DNA from: CAYRGC01 sp964601225
Lineage (GTDB): Bacteria; Patescibacteriota; Gracilibacteria; Peribacterales; Peribacteraceae
Direction: 5' to 3'
Assembly (NCBI GenBank): GCA_964601225.1
Contig: CAZRMM010000008.1
Location: 1-64,000 of the forward strand
DNA length: 64,000 nt
Of the stretch, positions 23,748 through 34,600 are shown piece by piece (position 1 is the stretch's first letter; each line of letters opens with the position of its first letter). The notes under the pieces are model-generated. The model was given only the letters and a program-made list of their open reading frames with translations, was not told the DNA's origin and made no database searches. A program made the translations under genes and the position numbers.

Positions 23748-25274
23748 GTGATCTGGCCACCTATCACCATGGCGACGCAACACCCCGACAACGCGGGGGC
23801 GCCGTGGTGGAAGGGCGATCCGTTCGTCTCCACGCACGAGGAGCTTGAGGAACTGCTTCTCCTCTTCCGCGATTTTCCCGTGGACGAGTACATGTGGGAC
23901 TGGGAGGGCAAGCACGTCGACGAAGCCGTGGGCGAGAAGCTTTACGCACGCGCGTCCGATTTCTTCGCAAAGCATCCGCTCGGCGAAGACAAGCACCTCA
24001 CGTTCCGTATTCCCGCGTACGAGGAAGGGAAGATGCACCGCACGGCTCGGGCATTCATGAACGTACTGTCGCTGTGGGACATGGCCGCCGAGATGCGCCT
24101 CCCCCGCCCGCCGGTGACCGAGATGTTCGTGCCGCTCACGACGAAGGCGCAGCATCTCATCGCCGTCCGCAAGGCCTTCCTCGACGTTGCAGAGTATCAT
24201 CGCAAAGTATTCGGTACGTCCGAGCGCGCGGGCAATCGAGAGCACCAGATTCATGTAACCCCGCTCGTCGAAGACGTGGAATCCCTCTTCGGCATGCGTT
24301 CCATCGTCGAGCCGTACTGGAGGACGCTCGATCTGGGAAGTTCGGAAGCGAAGGAGAGAGGGCTTCGCGTGTTCCTTGCTCGCTCCGATCCCGCGATGAA
24401 CGCCGGGCTAATTCCCGCCGTCGTCGCCGCCAAAGCCGCGCTCTCCGTCCTTGCGGACCTTTCCGACGAACTCTCGATCCCCGTCCATCCGGTGATCGGT
24501 ACGGGCTCGCTCCCCTTCCGCGGTTCCGTGAACCCGACGTACGTCGACACGTTCCTTCCGCAGTATGCGGGCGTGCGCACGTACTCCATTCAGTCCGCCT
24601 TCCGGTACGACTATTCACAGGACGAGGTTCGACATGCGCTTGAACGGATGCGTGCGGAGACGCCCCGGCTCGAAGCCCTTCGTTTGAGCGAGGACGAACG
24701 GGCGAAACTTCTCGCCTTCAGTCAGACGATGATCGGCGAGTGGAAGAAGACGATCGAGCCCCTCGCGCCTCTTATCAACCTGATCGCAAAGCACATACCC
24801 CCGCGACGGGAGCGTCTGCAGCACATCGGACTCTTCGGGTACAGCCGCGGCGTCGGCAAAGTCACGCTGCCGCGGGCGATCGGCTTCACCGCGGCGTTCT
24901 ATTCCATCGGCGTCCCGCCGGAACTGCTCACAACCGGACGCGCGCTACGTCTCGCAAAAAAGGAAGGATTGCTCCCCCTCCTCGAGAAAACCTACCCGGC
25001 GCTCCGCAACGACCTCATTCATGCGGGAAAATACTTCAACCGCGAGAATCTGGAACTCCTTGCGAAGACGGAGACCGCATTGCGTCCGGTGATCGAGGAT
25101 GTGGCGGTGATCGAGGAGTGGCTCGGTTCGTCGCTCGGACCCGTGAAGCCTCATCATGTCATTCACCGAAACATTACGTCGACGATCGCCCAGCGCATCG
25201 TCGGAGACGTGGAACCCGGCGCCATACGGCACGATATCGTGGAGGCGGCGAAGATACGGCGCAGTTTGGGGTGA
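23748..25274 (+). CDS. ppcA: Archaeal-type phosphoenolpyruvate carboxylase
   Basis: A 508-residue enzyme of the short archaeal-type PEP carboxylase family (about 500 residues against 900 for the bacterial form). The family opener MATQHPDNAGAPWW is near the N terminus. HVTPLVEDVESL, ARSDPAMNAGLIPAV, IGTGSLPFRGSVNP and the late FGYSRGVGKVTLPRAIGF blocks carry the PEP- and bicarbonate-binding residues. It makes oxaloacetate from PEP and bicarbonate. The start is the GTG at 23748 rather than the ATG seven codons on. It directly abuts the converging gene at 25275. Confidence 0.93.
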   Translation: MIWPPITMATQHPDNAGAPWWKGDPFVSTHEELEELLLLFRDFPVDEYMWDWEGKHVDEAVGEKLYARASDFFAKHPLGEDKHLTFRIPAYEEGKMHRTARAFMNVLSLWDMAAEMRLPRPPVTEMFVPLTTKAQHLIAVRKAFLDVAEYHRKVFGTSERAGNREHQIHVTPLVEDVESLFGMRSIVEPYWRTLDLGSSEAKERGLRVFLARSDPAMNAGLIPAVVAAKAALSVLADLSDELSIPVHPVIGTGSLPFRGSVNPTYVDTFLPQYAGVRTYSIQSAFRYDYSQDEVRHALERMRAETPRLEALRLSEDERAKLLAFSQTMIGEWKKTIEPLAPLINLIAKHIPPRRERLQHIGLFGYSRGVGKVTLPRAIGFTAAFYSIGVPPELLTTGRALRLAKKEGLLPLLEKTYPALRNDLIHAGKYFNRENLELLAKTETALRPVIEDVAVIEEWLGSSLGPVKPHHVIHRNITSTIAQRIVGDVEPGAIRHDIVEAAKIRRSLG

Positions 25275-26252
25275 TCAGCGGCCGAGTACGTATTGCGCGA
25301 AATCCGCAAGCAGCAGCGTGAACCAACCGATCAGCAAGGCGGCTTCGAGGAAGTACTGCTTCGAGACGCGGAAGTGGTTGCTGATGATGGATGATACTTC
25401 TTCAAGCGAAGAGAGTTTGTCGCGGATGGAACGACGCCAGTCGTCCAGCCGAAGCTTTTTGGCGGTCATCTCGTACAGGCGCGCTGAATACCAATCGCCG
25501 ATCAGTTTCGTGTCTCGAGTCGTCGCCTCGAATTCCACGATGGATTCCGTGCGTGCGCGAATGACTTGGCGATAGGCCTTCGCGATCTCGCGATTCCAGA
25601 AAAAGGCGTGACGAAGCGTTTTCGTTCCCATCAGTCGTTCGAGCTTTCGCAGCCGAAAATCGAGACTCTCTCCCAGAATGCGGTACAGCAGGAGTTGTAG
25701 GTTGCAGAGTTCCAGGAGCTCGATTTCGGCTTCTGTTTTTCCCGCGGTGTCAAAAAGAACGGCTCCATCCCAGTCCACGAGGACAAGATCGTCTTTTGCG
25801 TACTTGAGACCATTTCCCACGGTCCGATCGATCTCGTCGGGATCGAGCGGTAACATTTCGCTTTTCAGGAAACGCGCGATAGCCGGAGCCTCGCTGAAAA
25901 ACTGATTCGGTTCCCCGTCGTACCCGTCCACGACCGCCACGGCGTACTCCTCGCTCATTTCAGTGCGAGCCCCGTGTTCTTGCAGAATCTGGTGGCACCG
26001 TTCGATCAGGCGCTCCCGGAGACGGAAACTTTCCTCGGAAAAAGGATCCTTCACCACTTCCGTGATTTCGCACAGGAGGACGTGAGGATGATACGCCTTG
26101 ATCGTCACGTTGTTCTCTTTTTTGATCAGAGTTTGACGCGGCAGGGTCTGATCGAAGTACTGCGGTGCGCTCTTGCCCGTGCGGGGCTCTAAAGTGGTTC
26201 CTCCATGCCGATTGCTCCCCTGCGCGAGGACGAAGGCGACGATGCGCGACAT
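25275..26252 (-). CDS. Possible RMD1/DUF155-like protein with C-terminal membrane helix
   Basis: A 325-residue protein. The N-terminal 130 residues form an alpha/beta domain (TIKAYHPHVLLCEITEV); about 150-285 are helical with many Arg and Glu, and a single hydrophobic helix near the C terminus (FLEAALLIGWFTLLLADFAQY) would anchor it in the membrane. This order, alpha/beta domain, long coiled helix with KLSSLEEV and a C-terminal anchor, resembles the DUF155 family (yeast RMD1 and bacterial homologues), but I cannot confirm the motifs. A TAGAAT box 6 nt before the ATG supports the start at 26252. It lies 32 bp downstream of pbpC. Confidence 0.6.
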   Translation of the reverse strand: MSRIVAFVLAQGSNRHGGTTLEPRTGKSAPQYFDQTLPRQTLIKKENNVTIKAYHPHVLLCEITEVVKDPFSEESFRLRERLIERCHQILQEHGARTEMSEEYAVAVVDGYDGEPNQFFSEAPAIARFLKSEMLPLDPDEIDRTVGNGLKYAKDDLVLVDWDGAVLFDTAGKTEAEIELLELCNLQLLLYRILGESLDFRLRKLERLMGTKTLRHAFFWNREIAKAYRQVIRARTESIVEFEATTRDTKLIGDWYSARLYEMTAKKLRLDDWRRSIRDKLSSLEEVSSIISNHFRVSKQYFLEAALLIGWFTLLLADFAQYVLGR

Positions 26253-26284
26253 GATCCGATTCTACTCCTTCTCGCTTCGTTTCA

Positions 26285-28687
26285 TTATTTTTCGGTGACA
26301 ATGACGCGAATCGAGACGGCGGCATTTTCGGTTCGTGCCTCGATCGTGCGGACTCCGGGGCGAGGATTCCACCGCACTGCGTAATCGGGTCCGGCGGCTT
26401 CCCCCAGCCGGTTTCCGTCCACAAACCACTCGATTGTCGAAACGCCGGAATCTGCCTGCGCCCGTAGCGTTACGGTCTCTCGTTCGTCGGGAATGAGCGG
26501 ATCGAGTTCGAACATATCTCCGTCATGCGGCCAGGCGATGGAAAGACCGTCGCGCGTACCGTTGCGGGTATTGCCGTTAGGACACAGCGGTGAAGGACGC
26601 GCGGGTGGCATCGGCCAACCGTGATCGTTTGCCCAAGAGCGGAGCTCCGCGGGAAACACCACGACGGTTTTTTCCTCGGTCGTTTCTGCGGGGCACGTTG
26701 GGCCGGCGAGCAGTCCGTTGCGGCGATCGATGCGGATGATTTTCCAGAGATCGTCTTGTTCCGTCGGCTCCGTGCCGGCGATGAAGTATTCGCGTACCCG
26801 TTCGCGGCACGCGGGTGTGGGGAGTTTTCCGGAGAGACGACATACTTCTCGTTCGACGATGCCGGGAGGTTTCATGAATCCGGTGCGGGGAATGTCCTCC
26901 GTTGCGGCGATAAGGACATCGTGCATGATCGGCGCGGCTCCGGTGATGCCGGAGATATCCCGCATTGCCGTATTGTCGGGGTTCCCCACCCAGACGCCGA
27001 CGATCCGGTCCGGCGTGAATCCCATGGCCCAGTTGTCACGACCGTTCCTCGTTGTTCCCGTTTTCGCTCCCGCGGGAAACGAAAAATGTAAGGGGCTGTT
27101 TTTCCCGAACTCCCTCATGCGCGCCTCGTCATCGGAGAGCGCAGAATCGATCAGCCAGGCCACGCCGGGTTCCAACACGTTTTCCCCTTTTGGAACCGGA
27201 TCATCCGCGAAAACCCGAAGAGGCAGGGTAAGGCCGCCGCGCGCAAAAATTCCATATGCCTGCGTCAGTTCAAGGAGGCGAACTTCCGCATCTCCGAGCG
27301 TGAGTGCAAGTCCGTAATGGTCGGGCGTTTTTGTGAGCGTCGTGATCCCCGAGGCCTTGAGAAAGCGCAGAAGCCGATCGACTCCGACGCGCTCCAGTAC
27401 TTTCACCGCGGCGATGTTGTAGGAGTTTGCAAGCGCTTCCCGGTATCGCACGAGACCGTGCTCCTCATAGTCGTAATTTCTCGGCGTGTACGGATTCCCC
27501 TCTTCCGTGAAATATCGCGTTTCCGTGTCCGCCACGGTGGTTGAGAGGGTGTCTCCTTCCAGGAGTGCCAACGCATAGGTAAACGGCTTGAGTGCCGAGC
27601 CGGGCTGTCTCAACGAGGTCGCGACGTTGACCGCTCCGTCATGAACGACATCGAAGTAATCGGCGCTCCCGACCATCGTCAATACGTCTCCCGTCCGGGC
27701 ATCGAGCACTACGACGGCAGCCGATGTGACGTTTTTTTCTTTGAGCATTTCAAGTTTTTGGCGAACGATCCGTTCGGTCTCCTGCTGGAGAGGCTCGTCG
27801 ATGGTTGTTCGTACCGTATTTCCGTCAGTGAATCGTTCGGGAGCCCTGTCTTGAGCGAAAAAAACGAAGTGGGGGGCCTTGATGTCGACTCGATCCTTCC
27901 GTAGACGAATCTCTTCCTGTAGAGCTTCCTGTGAGTTCTGCACCGAAAGATCCCCTGCGTCGACCATCGCGTTCAGTACGACGGCCTGCCGTTTTTTGGC
28001 AAGATCCCATGCCTTGTACGGGTCGTACGCGGACGGTGATTGCACAAGCCCGGCAAGGAGGGTCGCTTCCGACAGAGAGAGTTCCGTCAGGTTTTTGCCG
28101 AAGTAGGTTCTTGCGGCCGACTCCGCCCCGTACGCCTGATGACCGAAATACGCCCCGTTGAGATAGGCCTCCAAGATCTCGTCTTTGGAAAGGACCATTT
28201 CGAGTCGAAGTGCGTCGCGCATCTCGAGCAATTTTGTCATCAATCCTCGCGGTCGTGAGCCGTTTCGAATTCGGACGAGCTGTTGCGTGATCGTGCTCGC
28301 TCCCGATACGACGCGGCCCGATGAAAGGTTCTGCACCGCGGCACGGAGCATGCCCAGAGGATCGATGCCCGGGTGCGAGTGGTATCTCCGGTCTTCCGTG
28401 TCCAAGACAGCCTGAACAAAAATCTTCGGTATCCGATCCAGTGCTATGGGATCACGGTCGCCGGACCGGGGGTCGCGAATTTCGTAGAGAAGCGTGCCGT
28501 AACGATCGAGTATTCGGGACGGCGCGTTCTGGCGGGGATGGACGAAAGACTCCGGCAGAGGCCACAGCAAACTTGTTGCGCCAAGGAAGAATCCAGTGCC
28601 AACCAACGCAATACCCGCACGACGCCACGCCCGGAAACGGAGATATCCTCCGATCCGGGACAGTGACGTCGAGAGGCACCGCTTCAT
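26285..28687 (-). CDS. pbpC: Penicillin-binding protein 1C (bifunctional)
   Basis: An 800-residue class A PBP of the 1C type. One transmembrane helix (about 24-42), then a GT51 glycosyltransferase domain with TEDRRYHSHPGID (catalytic Glu98) and STITQQLVR, then a transpeptidase with SALK (Ser364 to Lys367), SYN (422-424) and KTGTT near 595. The C-terminal BiPBP_C-like domain has the usual PBP1C form (about 720-800). It polymerises and cross-links peptidoglycan. The ATG overlaps the stop of the alpha-2-macroglobulin gene as ATGA, so the two are translationally coupled, the conserved yfhM-pbpC pairing. The frame extends 21 codons upstream inside that gene. Confidence 0.95.
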   Translation of the reverse strand: MKRCLSTSLSRIGGYLRFRAWRRAGIALVGTGFFLGATSLLWPLPESFVHPRQNAPSRILDRYGTLLYEIRDPRSGDRDPIALDRIPKIFVQAVLDTEDRRYHSHPGIDPLGMLRAAVQNLSSGRVVSGASTITQQLVRIRNGSRPRGLMTKLLEMRDALRLEMVLSKDEILEAYLNGAYFGHQAYGAESAARTYFGKNLTELSLSEATLLAGLVQSPSAYDPYKAWDLAKKRQAVVLNAMVDAGDLSVQNSQEALQEEIRLRKDRVDIKAPHFVFFAQDRAPERFTDGNTVRTTIDEPLQQETERIVRQKLEMLKEKNVTSAAVVVLDARTGDVLTMVGSADYFDVVHDGAVNVATSLRQPGSALKPFTYALALLEGDTLSTTVADTETRYFTEEGNPYTPRNYDYEEHGLVRYREALANSYNIAAVKVLERVGVDRLLRFLKASGITTLTKTPDHYGLALTLGDAEVRLLELTQAYGIFARGGLTLPLRVFADDPVPKGENVLEPGVAWLIDSALSDDEARMREFGKNSPLHFSFPAGAKTGTTRNGRDNWAMGFTPDRIVGVWVGNPDNTAMRDISGITGAAPIMHDVLIAATEDIPRTGFMKPPGIVEREVCRLSGKLPTPACRERVREYFIAGTEPTEQDDLWKIIRIDRRNGLLAGPTCPAETTEEKTVVVFPAELRSWANDHGWPMPPARPSPLCPNGNTRNGTRDGLSIAWPHDGDMFELDPLIPDERETVTLRAQADSGVSTIEWFVDGNRLGEAAGPDYAVRWNPRPGVRTIEARTENAAVSIRVIVTEK

Positions 28688-31600
28688 TCGTTCACCGTGA
28701 AGATCGATCCGGCCGTCGCGCCGAAGTTTTCCGGGCGGTACATTTCCCAAATGCGGGCAGGACGGGTCTGAAAGGTTCCCGGGGTCGTCGCACGGACGAA
28801 ATACGTGTAACGGTATGTTCCTGCGGGCAGAGTGTCGGCAAAGAGGAATACTCGATCATCTCTCAGTTCGGCGTGATTGAAATACCAGAGACTCGAATCG
28901 CTTTCCCACCACGATCGACGCTGTTGCAAGCGATCGACTGCGGCCGCGCCGCCGACTTGCGCCGTGGTTTGAAGATGCGTGTCGATCGCCTCGAAGCCTG
29001 CGGGGAGCGGACTTTCCACCGCCACCGAGAAACGTTGCTGGGGAACGGTCATCGTGAGCGTAATCGCATACGTGTTGCCAAGTTTTGCCGATAGAACGGG
29101 TTCCCCCTCGGTCGTGCCGGCGAGCGGGCGTACTTCCCGGAGGATGCTGATCCCTTCTTCCTGCGCCTTCTCGGAAAGATGTGCGGGGACAACGGTGAAG
29201 AGCATGTCGTAGTACAGGGTTCCCGTTCCATCCTTTCCGATCGACAGGCTGTTGTCCCCTTCTTTCAATTCCCGCATGGTCAAGAGAAGGTCGGCCTTTG
29301 TAAGAACCGTGGATTTGTCGAATTTCTGCGTTTTTTTCATGGCACCGTTGACTTCCGTTCCCGCAGTGAAGCTCGCGTCGAGTTCGCCAGTGTTTCGCAG
29401 GTATTCCATAAACGCGAGAAGTGTCTCCGTGGTGGATTGAGTCGTGTCCCAGTGTCCGTCTCGGCGCGACGTCAGCAGCCATCGCACGAGATCGGGAACG
29501 AAGGCGCTGTCCGGATGGATTCGCAGCAGCGATCGAAGGACAACCGCCGTCGCGCGTTCGTTCGTTTGCATCAGCGGCGCGTATGACCAGTTCCATTTCT
29601 CTTCGACGTGCGCACCCCGCCCATCCTTGATGATGAGACTGGCGATTTCATCTCCGAGCGTCTCGGCGGCTCTCGTCGTCCCAGAAGATCTTCCGGCCTG
29701 GAGTGCCATTGCCAACTGCGCTTTTGCGTAAATCGGCAGATTCTTGCGTCGCTCAAAGAGATTCAGCGCGAGATTTGCGTCACCTTTTCCCGTCTCGGAG
29801 AGAACGTAGAGCACGTATGCGCGGGTCGCGTCGTCCATGGTCGACACATCGGATCGCAGTGCGGCGCGAAGATACTCTTCCGCACGGCGGATGACGCCGG
29901 TATCCACCGCGTAGCCGCCGTCCTGCGCCGTCGAAAGCGCATAGAGCACGTAGGCCGACAGCGGCGCGTAACTTTGCGAACTTCCTTCCCAATATCCGAA
30001 TCCCCCGTCGGCACGCTGGAAAGAATACAGAGTCTGGAGCCCCTTCGTTACTTTTGCGTCCAGAGTTTGCTTGGGAAGAATGGCAAAGACGTCGAAGCCC
30101 TGGAGTTTCTTCAGTGCGACGCTCGGAAGGAAGGCGGACGCCGTCTGTTCGGCGCATCCGTACGGGAAATCCACGACGTGTTCGAGGCCAGACGGAAGAT
30201 ATGCCGCGATGCTGGGCGACATCGTGACAAGAAGACTTCCTGCGGCCGCATCCGCGGCAGACGGGACCGTGACCGTTTCTTTGGCCATTGTGTCCGTTCT
30301 TCCCCATGTGGCCGTCGATTCGGGTGTTCCGGGTGCAAAGGTGGGAATGGTTCCCGCAACTTCGTCTTTTGCCCCGGATGTTTCCGCGCGCATTCGGATC
30401 GCGAGGCCATGCACGCTCCCATCATCCACGGCGATCGGGAAGGTGACGGTTGCCTGTTCGTCGGCGTCCAGCGAGATCGTTCGGGACGGGCGCGCGCCGC
30501 TTTGCAGCGTGAATCCGCTCCCAAGCAAAGAGACGGTGAAGTCGTTTTTTTCGGGAAGGAAATTATGCACGATCGCCTTGAGCGTCATCGTGTCGCCGAG
30601 AACGGCGAATCGCGGTTGTACGGGGCGGAGGATCACTTTTTTGGTAGCGAGGATTTCTTTATCCACGGCGCCGAATTTGCTGTCCTTCGTTGCGGCAACG
30701 GCGAGGAGTTGCCAGGTTGTCAGATTATCCGGAAGGACAAAGGTCACGGCTGCCTCTCCTTTATCGTCCGTAAGGACGTGCGGTTGCCACGTCGCCGTAT
30801 CCTGGAAATTTTCGCGAGCCCGTTCTTCCAGACCTCCGCCCCCTCCCTTGGAGCCGGGCTTGAAGCGTTCAACGAGGTACTGCAGCGTCGGGGCGGTGTA
30901 TACGCCGAGTCCGTGTTGCGTGTAAAAAGCGGTGACGAGATCCGGCCGCACGTATCCCGTGAGGGCAAGGACGCTCGCGTCAACAGCGGCGAAAGACAGT
31001 TCCGCTCTTACGGGTTTCCCGTCCGCGTCACGAACGCGGAGTGTCGCAGATACTTTTTCTCCCGGCAGGTAGCGTTCCTTGTCGGGAAGTACCTCGACTG
31101 ACAGCTGTTTCCGACTCGTTTCAATTTTTAATTGCGCATAGCCGATTTTGAACGCGGGCGCCCCCGTATCGAGACCGTTTTCGTCGAAAGTTTCGCCGAT
31201 GCGGGGTTTGATGATGACGACTGAAACGTATGCGTTGGGAAGCAGGTCCTCCGTGATCGGCACTTCAATCGATTCTGCGTTGCTCTTTACGGGGATCACT
31301 TTACGCGTGATGACGTTCTCGCGTTCCACGGTGACGAGTGCCGAGACTCCCTCGCCCTGATACGGTGATTTCACGAGCAGCTTGGCGGTATCCCCAACTT
31401 TGTATTCGGGCTTGTCGACAAGGACGTCGACGCGATCGGTGTTGCCGTGCGGCCAGTTTACGAACGTGCTCGACCAGGCGTAGAGGCTCGTACTCGATTC
31501 GGAGGTTCGTCCCCCGTTGTCCGCGACGCTCGCTTTCACGACGTACTGGCCCCCCTTCTCGACCGGTATCGAGGAAACGGCTTTTCCGTCCGCGTCGGTT

Positions 31601-34600
31601 GTCGCAGTGAGAGTGCGGACCACGGTGTCCTGCGGCTCATTTTCGTAGTAGTACCCACCGTCCACGTTTTTTCGACGGATGGTGTTCCATGTGCGCGACG
31701 AGAGCGTGAGTGTCACGAGTTTTCGAGGAATCGGTTTTCCGTCGGGATCCACCGTAATCACTTTCACTTTTGCGGAGGAACCGGGGGTGACGACGTAGTC
31801 CTCCGTGCGCACGCCAACGTATGCCTGCGATTGATGCACGATGACCGACGTGCGGTTGCTCACGGTCTGACTGTTTGCATCGACGACGTCCGCTTCGATC
31901 GTGAGAATTTGCGAGAGCTTCTTCTCCGCGATTCTTGCGGGGATCGTTATCGTCAGTTTTCCCGCCTCATCGAGTTTCCCCTTTCCTTCGGCAAAGATTT
32001 CTTGGTTCGTCGGACAATCCCACCAGCACCACGAATCTTCAGAAGAAAAGGCGTACCAGTCGTCGGTGACTTTGTTGAAGTAGTAATCCTGCGTTTGTGC
32101 GCGCCACGTGACGGGCGCTTCGGCCAACGGCGCTCCGAAGTAGTAGGAACCGGCGAGGTCGATCGTGAGCGTGTCGCCGGCCATAATCTCTTTGTCCCGG
32201 GGGATCAGGTCCACCTTATATTCGGGTTTTCGATAGGCGAGAATCTGGAATGTTGCTCCCAGTTGCTGATACGTCTCCTCGCCCGATGTCACGAGAACGC
32301 TGTACGCGCCGAGCGCAGATTCCTTCGTCGTCGGGAAGGTGAAAGAAAATGTTCCGAACTCCGTGAACGGCAATTCACGACGAAGTACTTCCACGCCGTC
32401 GGGATTCTGAATCACCACGGTCGCCGTTTTCTTACCGTCGGGAAGCAGGAGTTTCCCGTCCCAATCCCTGTGTCGGACGAATCCCTTGAGCGACACGGTG
32501 TCGCCGGGTCGATAGACGTTGCGATCCGTTTGCACCCAATTGATCGCTCGCAACTTTGCGGCGTCCGCGGATTGGAAATCCCACCACATGGCAAAGTCTC
32601 CCGTCACGACGGGGTCGGTCCAACGACTGCTTACAAACGAAAAATCGGAACCCTTCGTTGCCGTCACCCAAAATTCCGGCTGCCAGGAGTTTGAACCCGC
32701 GGAGAGTTTGTCGATCGGAATCTCCGTGTCGAGAAATCCGCGATCGTCTGTTTTTCCCGTAACGGGAGTGCTGCCGTCCAGAGCGCGGAACGACACTTGA
32801 GCCCCTCCCACCGGCTTTCCCGTCTGCATATCGACTGCCCAGACAAGGGCCTTTTTTCCAGAGAATTTCAACGTGAGGGCGGTGTTCGTCAGCGAAAAGT
32901 ACTGCGTGAGCTGCGCGGGTTTCTTATCCCACGGCGTCACGAATCCGGGTGCCTTCACCGTGAGGACGTACATGCCGCCGTCGAGTGAGCTCGCGAGGAG
33001 GTCCTGCACGTCGACGGAAAGGGTCTCCCAGGCGTTCTTGACGTTTTTCGTCGTCAGCCTCCAGTGCTTGTGCGCCCCGAATCCTGTCAGGTCCGGAGAG
33101 AAATCCCATTGCTCGTTCTGTTTCTTGCGAAGCGTAAGAAACTGTTCAAGCGTGAGTTTCGCGAGATCGATGTCGATGCTGCCCGTGTTCACCGAACGCA
33201 ACAGGTAAACGGGGGGCTTGTTTCGCTCGAATACTCCGAAATCCCCCCGAGAGTTTCCAAGCGTCACCTGCGGATCGAGATCCGGAGTGGTGAAGTTTCC
33301 GTTGAAGGCCGCGGAGAGCTTTTGGTCGAATCGATCGAGGGCATCCGTGCTTATCGTCACCGTGTACTTTCGTCCCGGTTCGAGAGCGGGGTAGATCGTA
33401 ACGGATTTGTCCGCTTCCCAGGCATTCGGTTCGAAGGTCATTTCTTCCCAGTTTTCCGGTTTGGGATCGAAAGTCACTGCCCGCAGAAGAGAGCCTGAAG
33501 AAACCGGATTATTAAAGCGCAGTGTCACTCCTCCGTTCTGATACTCGATCCCGACGGCGGCGAACGGCCCCACGGTGGTGAACTGACTGACGGATTCCGT
33601 TTTACTTCCCAGTTCGCCGCCGCCGAGAGCCTGCACCCCCGGAGTGACCCGCAGGGCGAAGGATGACGCGAATGCGAGCGGTGACGCAGGCGTGGCAACG
33701 ATCACGCTTCGATCCTGAATCCAGGAGCCATCTTCCGTCCGGGTTTTTCCGTAGGAAACATTTCTCACGTCGAGTTTCTTCTGAACATTCAGGCGAGTGC
33801 TTCCGGTACCCGTCGATGAAGTCGCTGTTTTTGCGTTCAGTAAAAGCAATTCAATGTGCTTCGCCGCGCTCGTCAGGTCCACTTCATGATCGAAATGGAC
33901 GGTGAGTGCGGTGGTCGGACCGGCCGTATCCGCCTGATCTTCGGGTTCCAGGGAATTGACGCTTGGTCGAACGGTCTCAAAAGACCATCGTTCATCGCGT
34001 TCAGTCTTCTCCTTATTGATGGTCATGAGACCGGCCGGAACAGTCACCGTGTAGAGTTCCGACGGAAGGAGGCCGGATTCGGGGATGAATTCTGCCGCGT
34101 AGGTACTGAGCCAGCGCCAGCGTCCCGCCGTCCGCGGCTCAATCGTCACGCGTTCCCAGCCCGACGGTGCCGCAGAAGTGCCTACCTGTGCCAGTGCGAT
34201 GATCGGTCGGTCAAAGACGACGGTAATGCGCTTGTCCGTGGCGACATCCGCGGCATTCGGACTCGGGATTTTTGCCGTAATGACCGGGTTTCCCGTAATT
34301 CTGAAGTGAAACTCGAGCGACGTGTCGATGGGATCCCCCTTCGCGGTCTTCGCCTCTCTTCCGAGAAAGAAGGCATACGTGACGTCTCGTTCGAGTGGAG
34401 TTTCGGGTACGAAGAGGAGAGCATTGCCGTCCCATGTAAGCGCGCCTTTGGCTCCTGCGGGGAGAGTGAGGAATTGCTCCACGCTTGCATGGTCCATCGG
34501 CTCCGGAAATTCCATGCGCAGCGGTCCGGCTGCGCTGGCGGGGACAACGACGATTGAATCCCATCGCGTCGGCAGAGCGCGGATCGTTGCCACGGCCGCG

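Noticed and set aside
29608..31101. A 497-residue frame opposite the alpha-2-macroglobulin
   Set aside because: No recognisable domain, and it lies inside a confidently identified gene.
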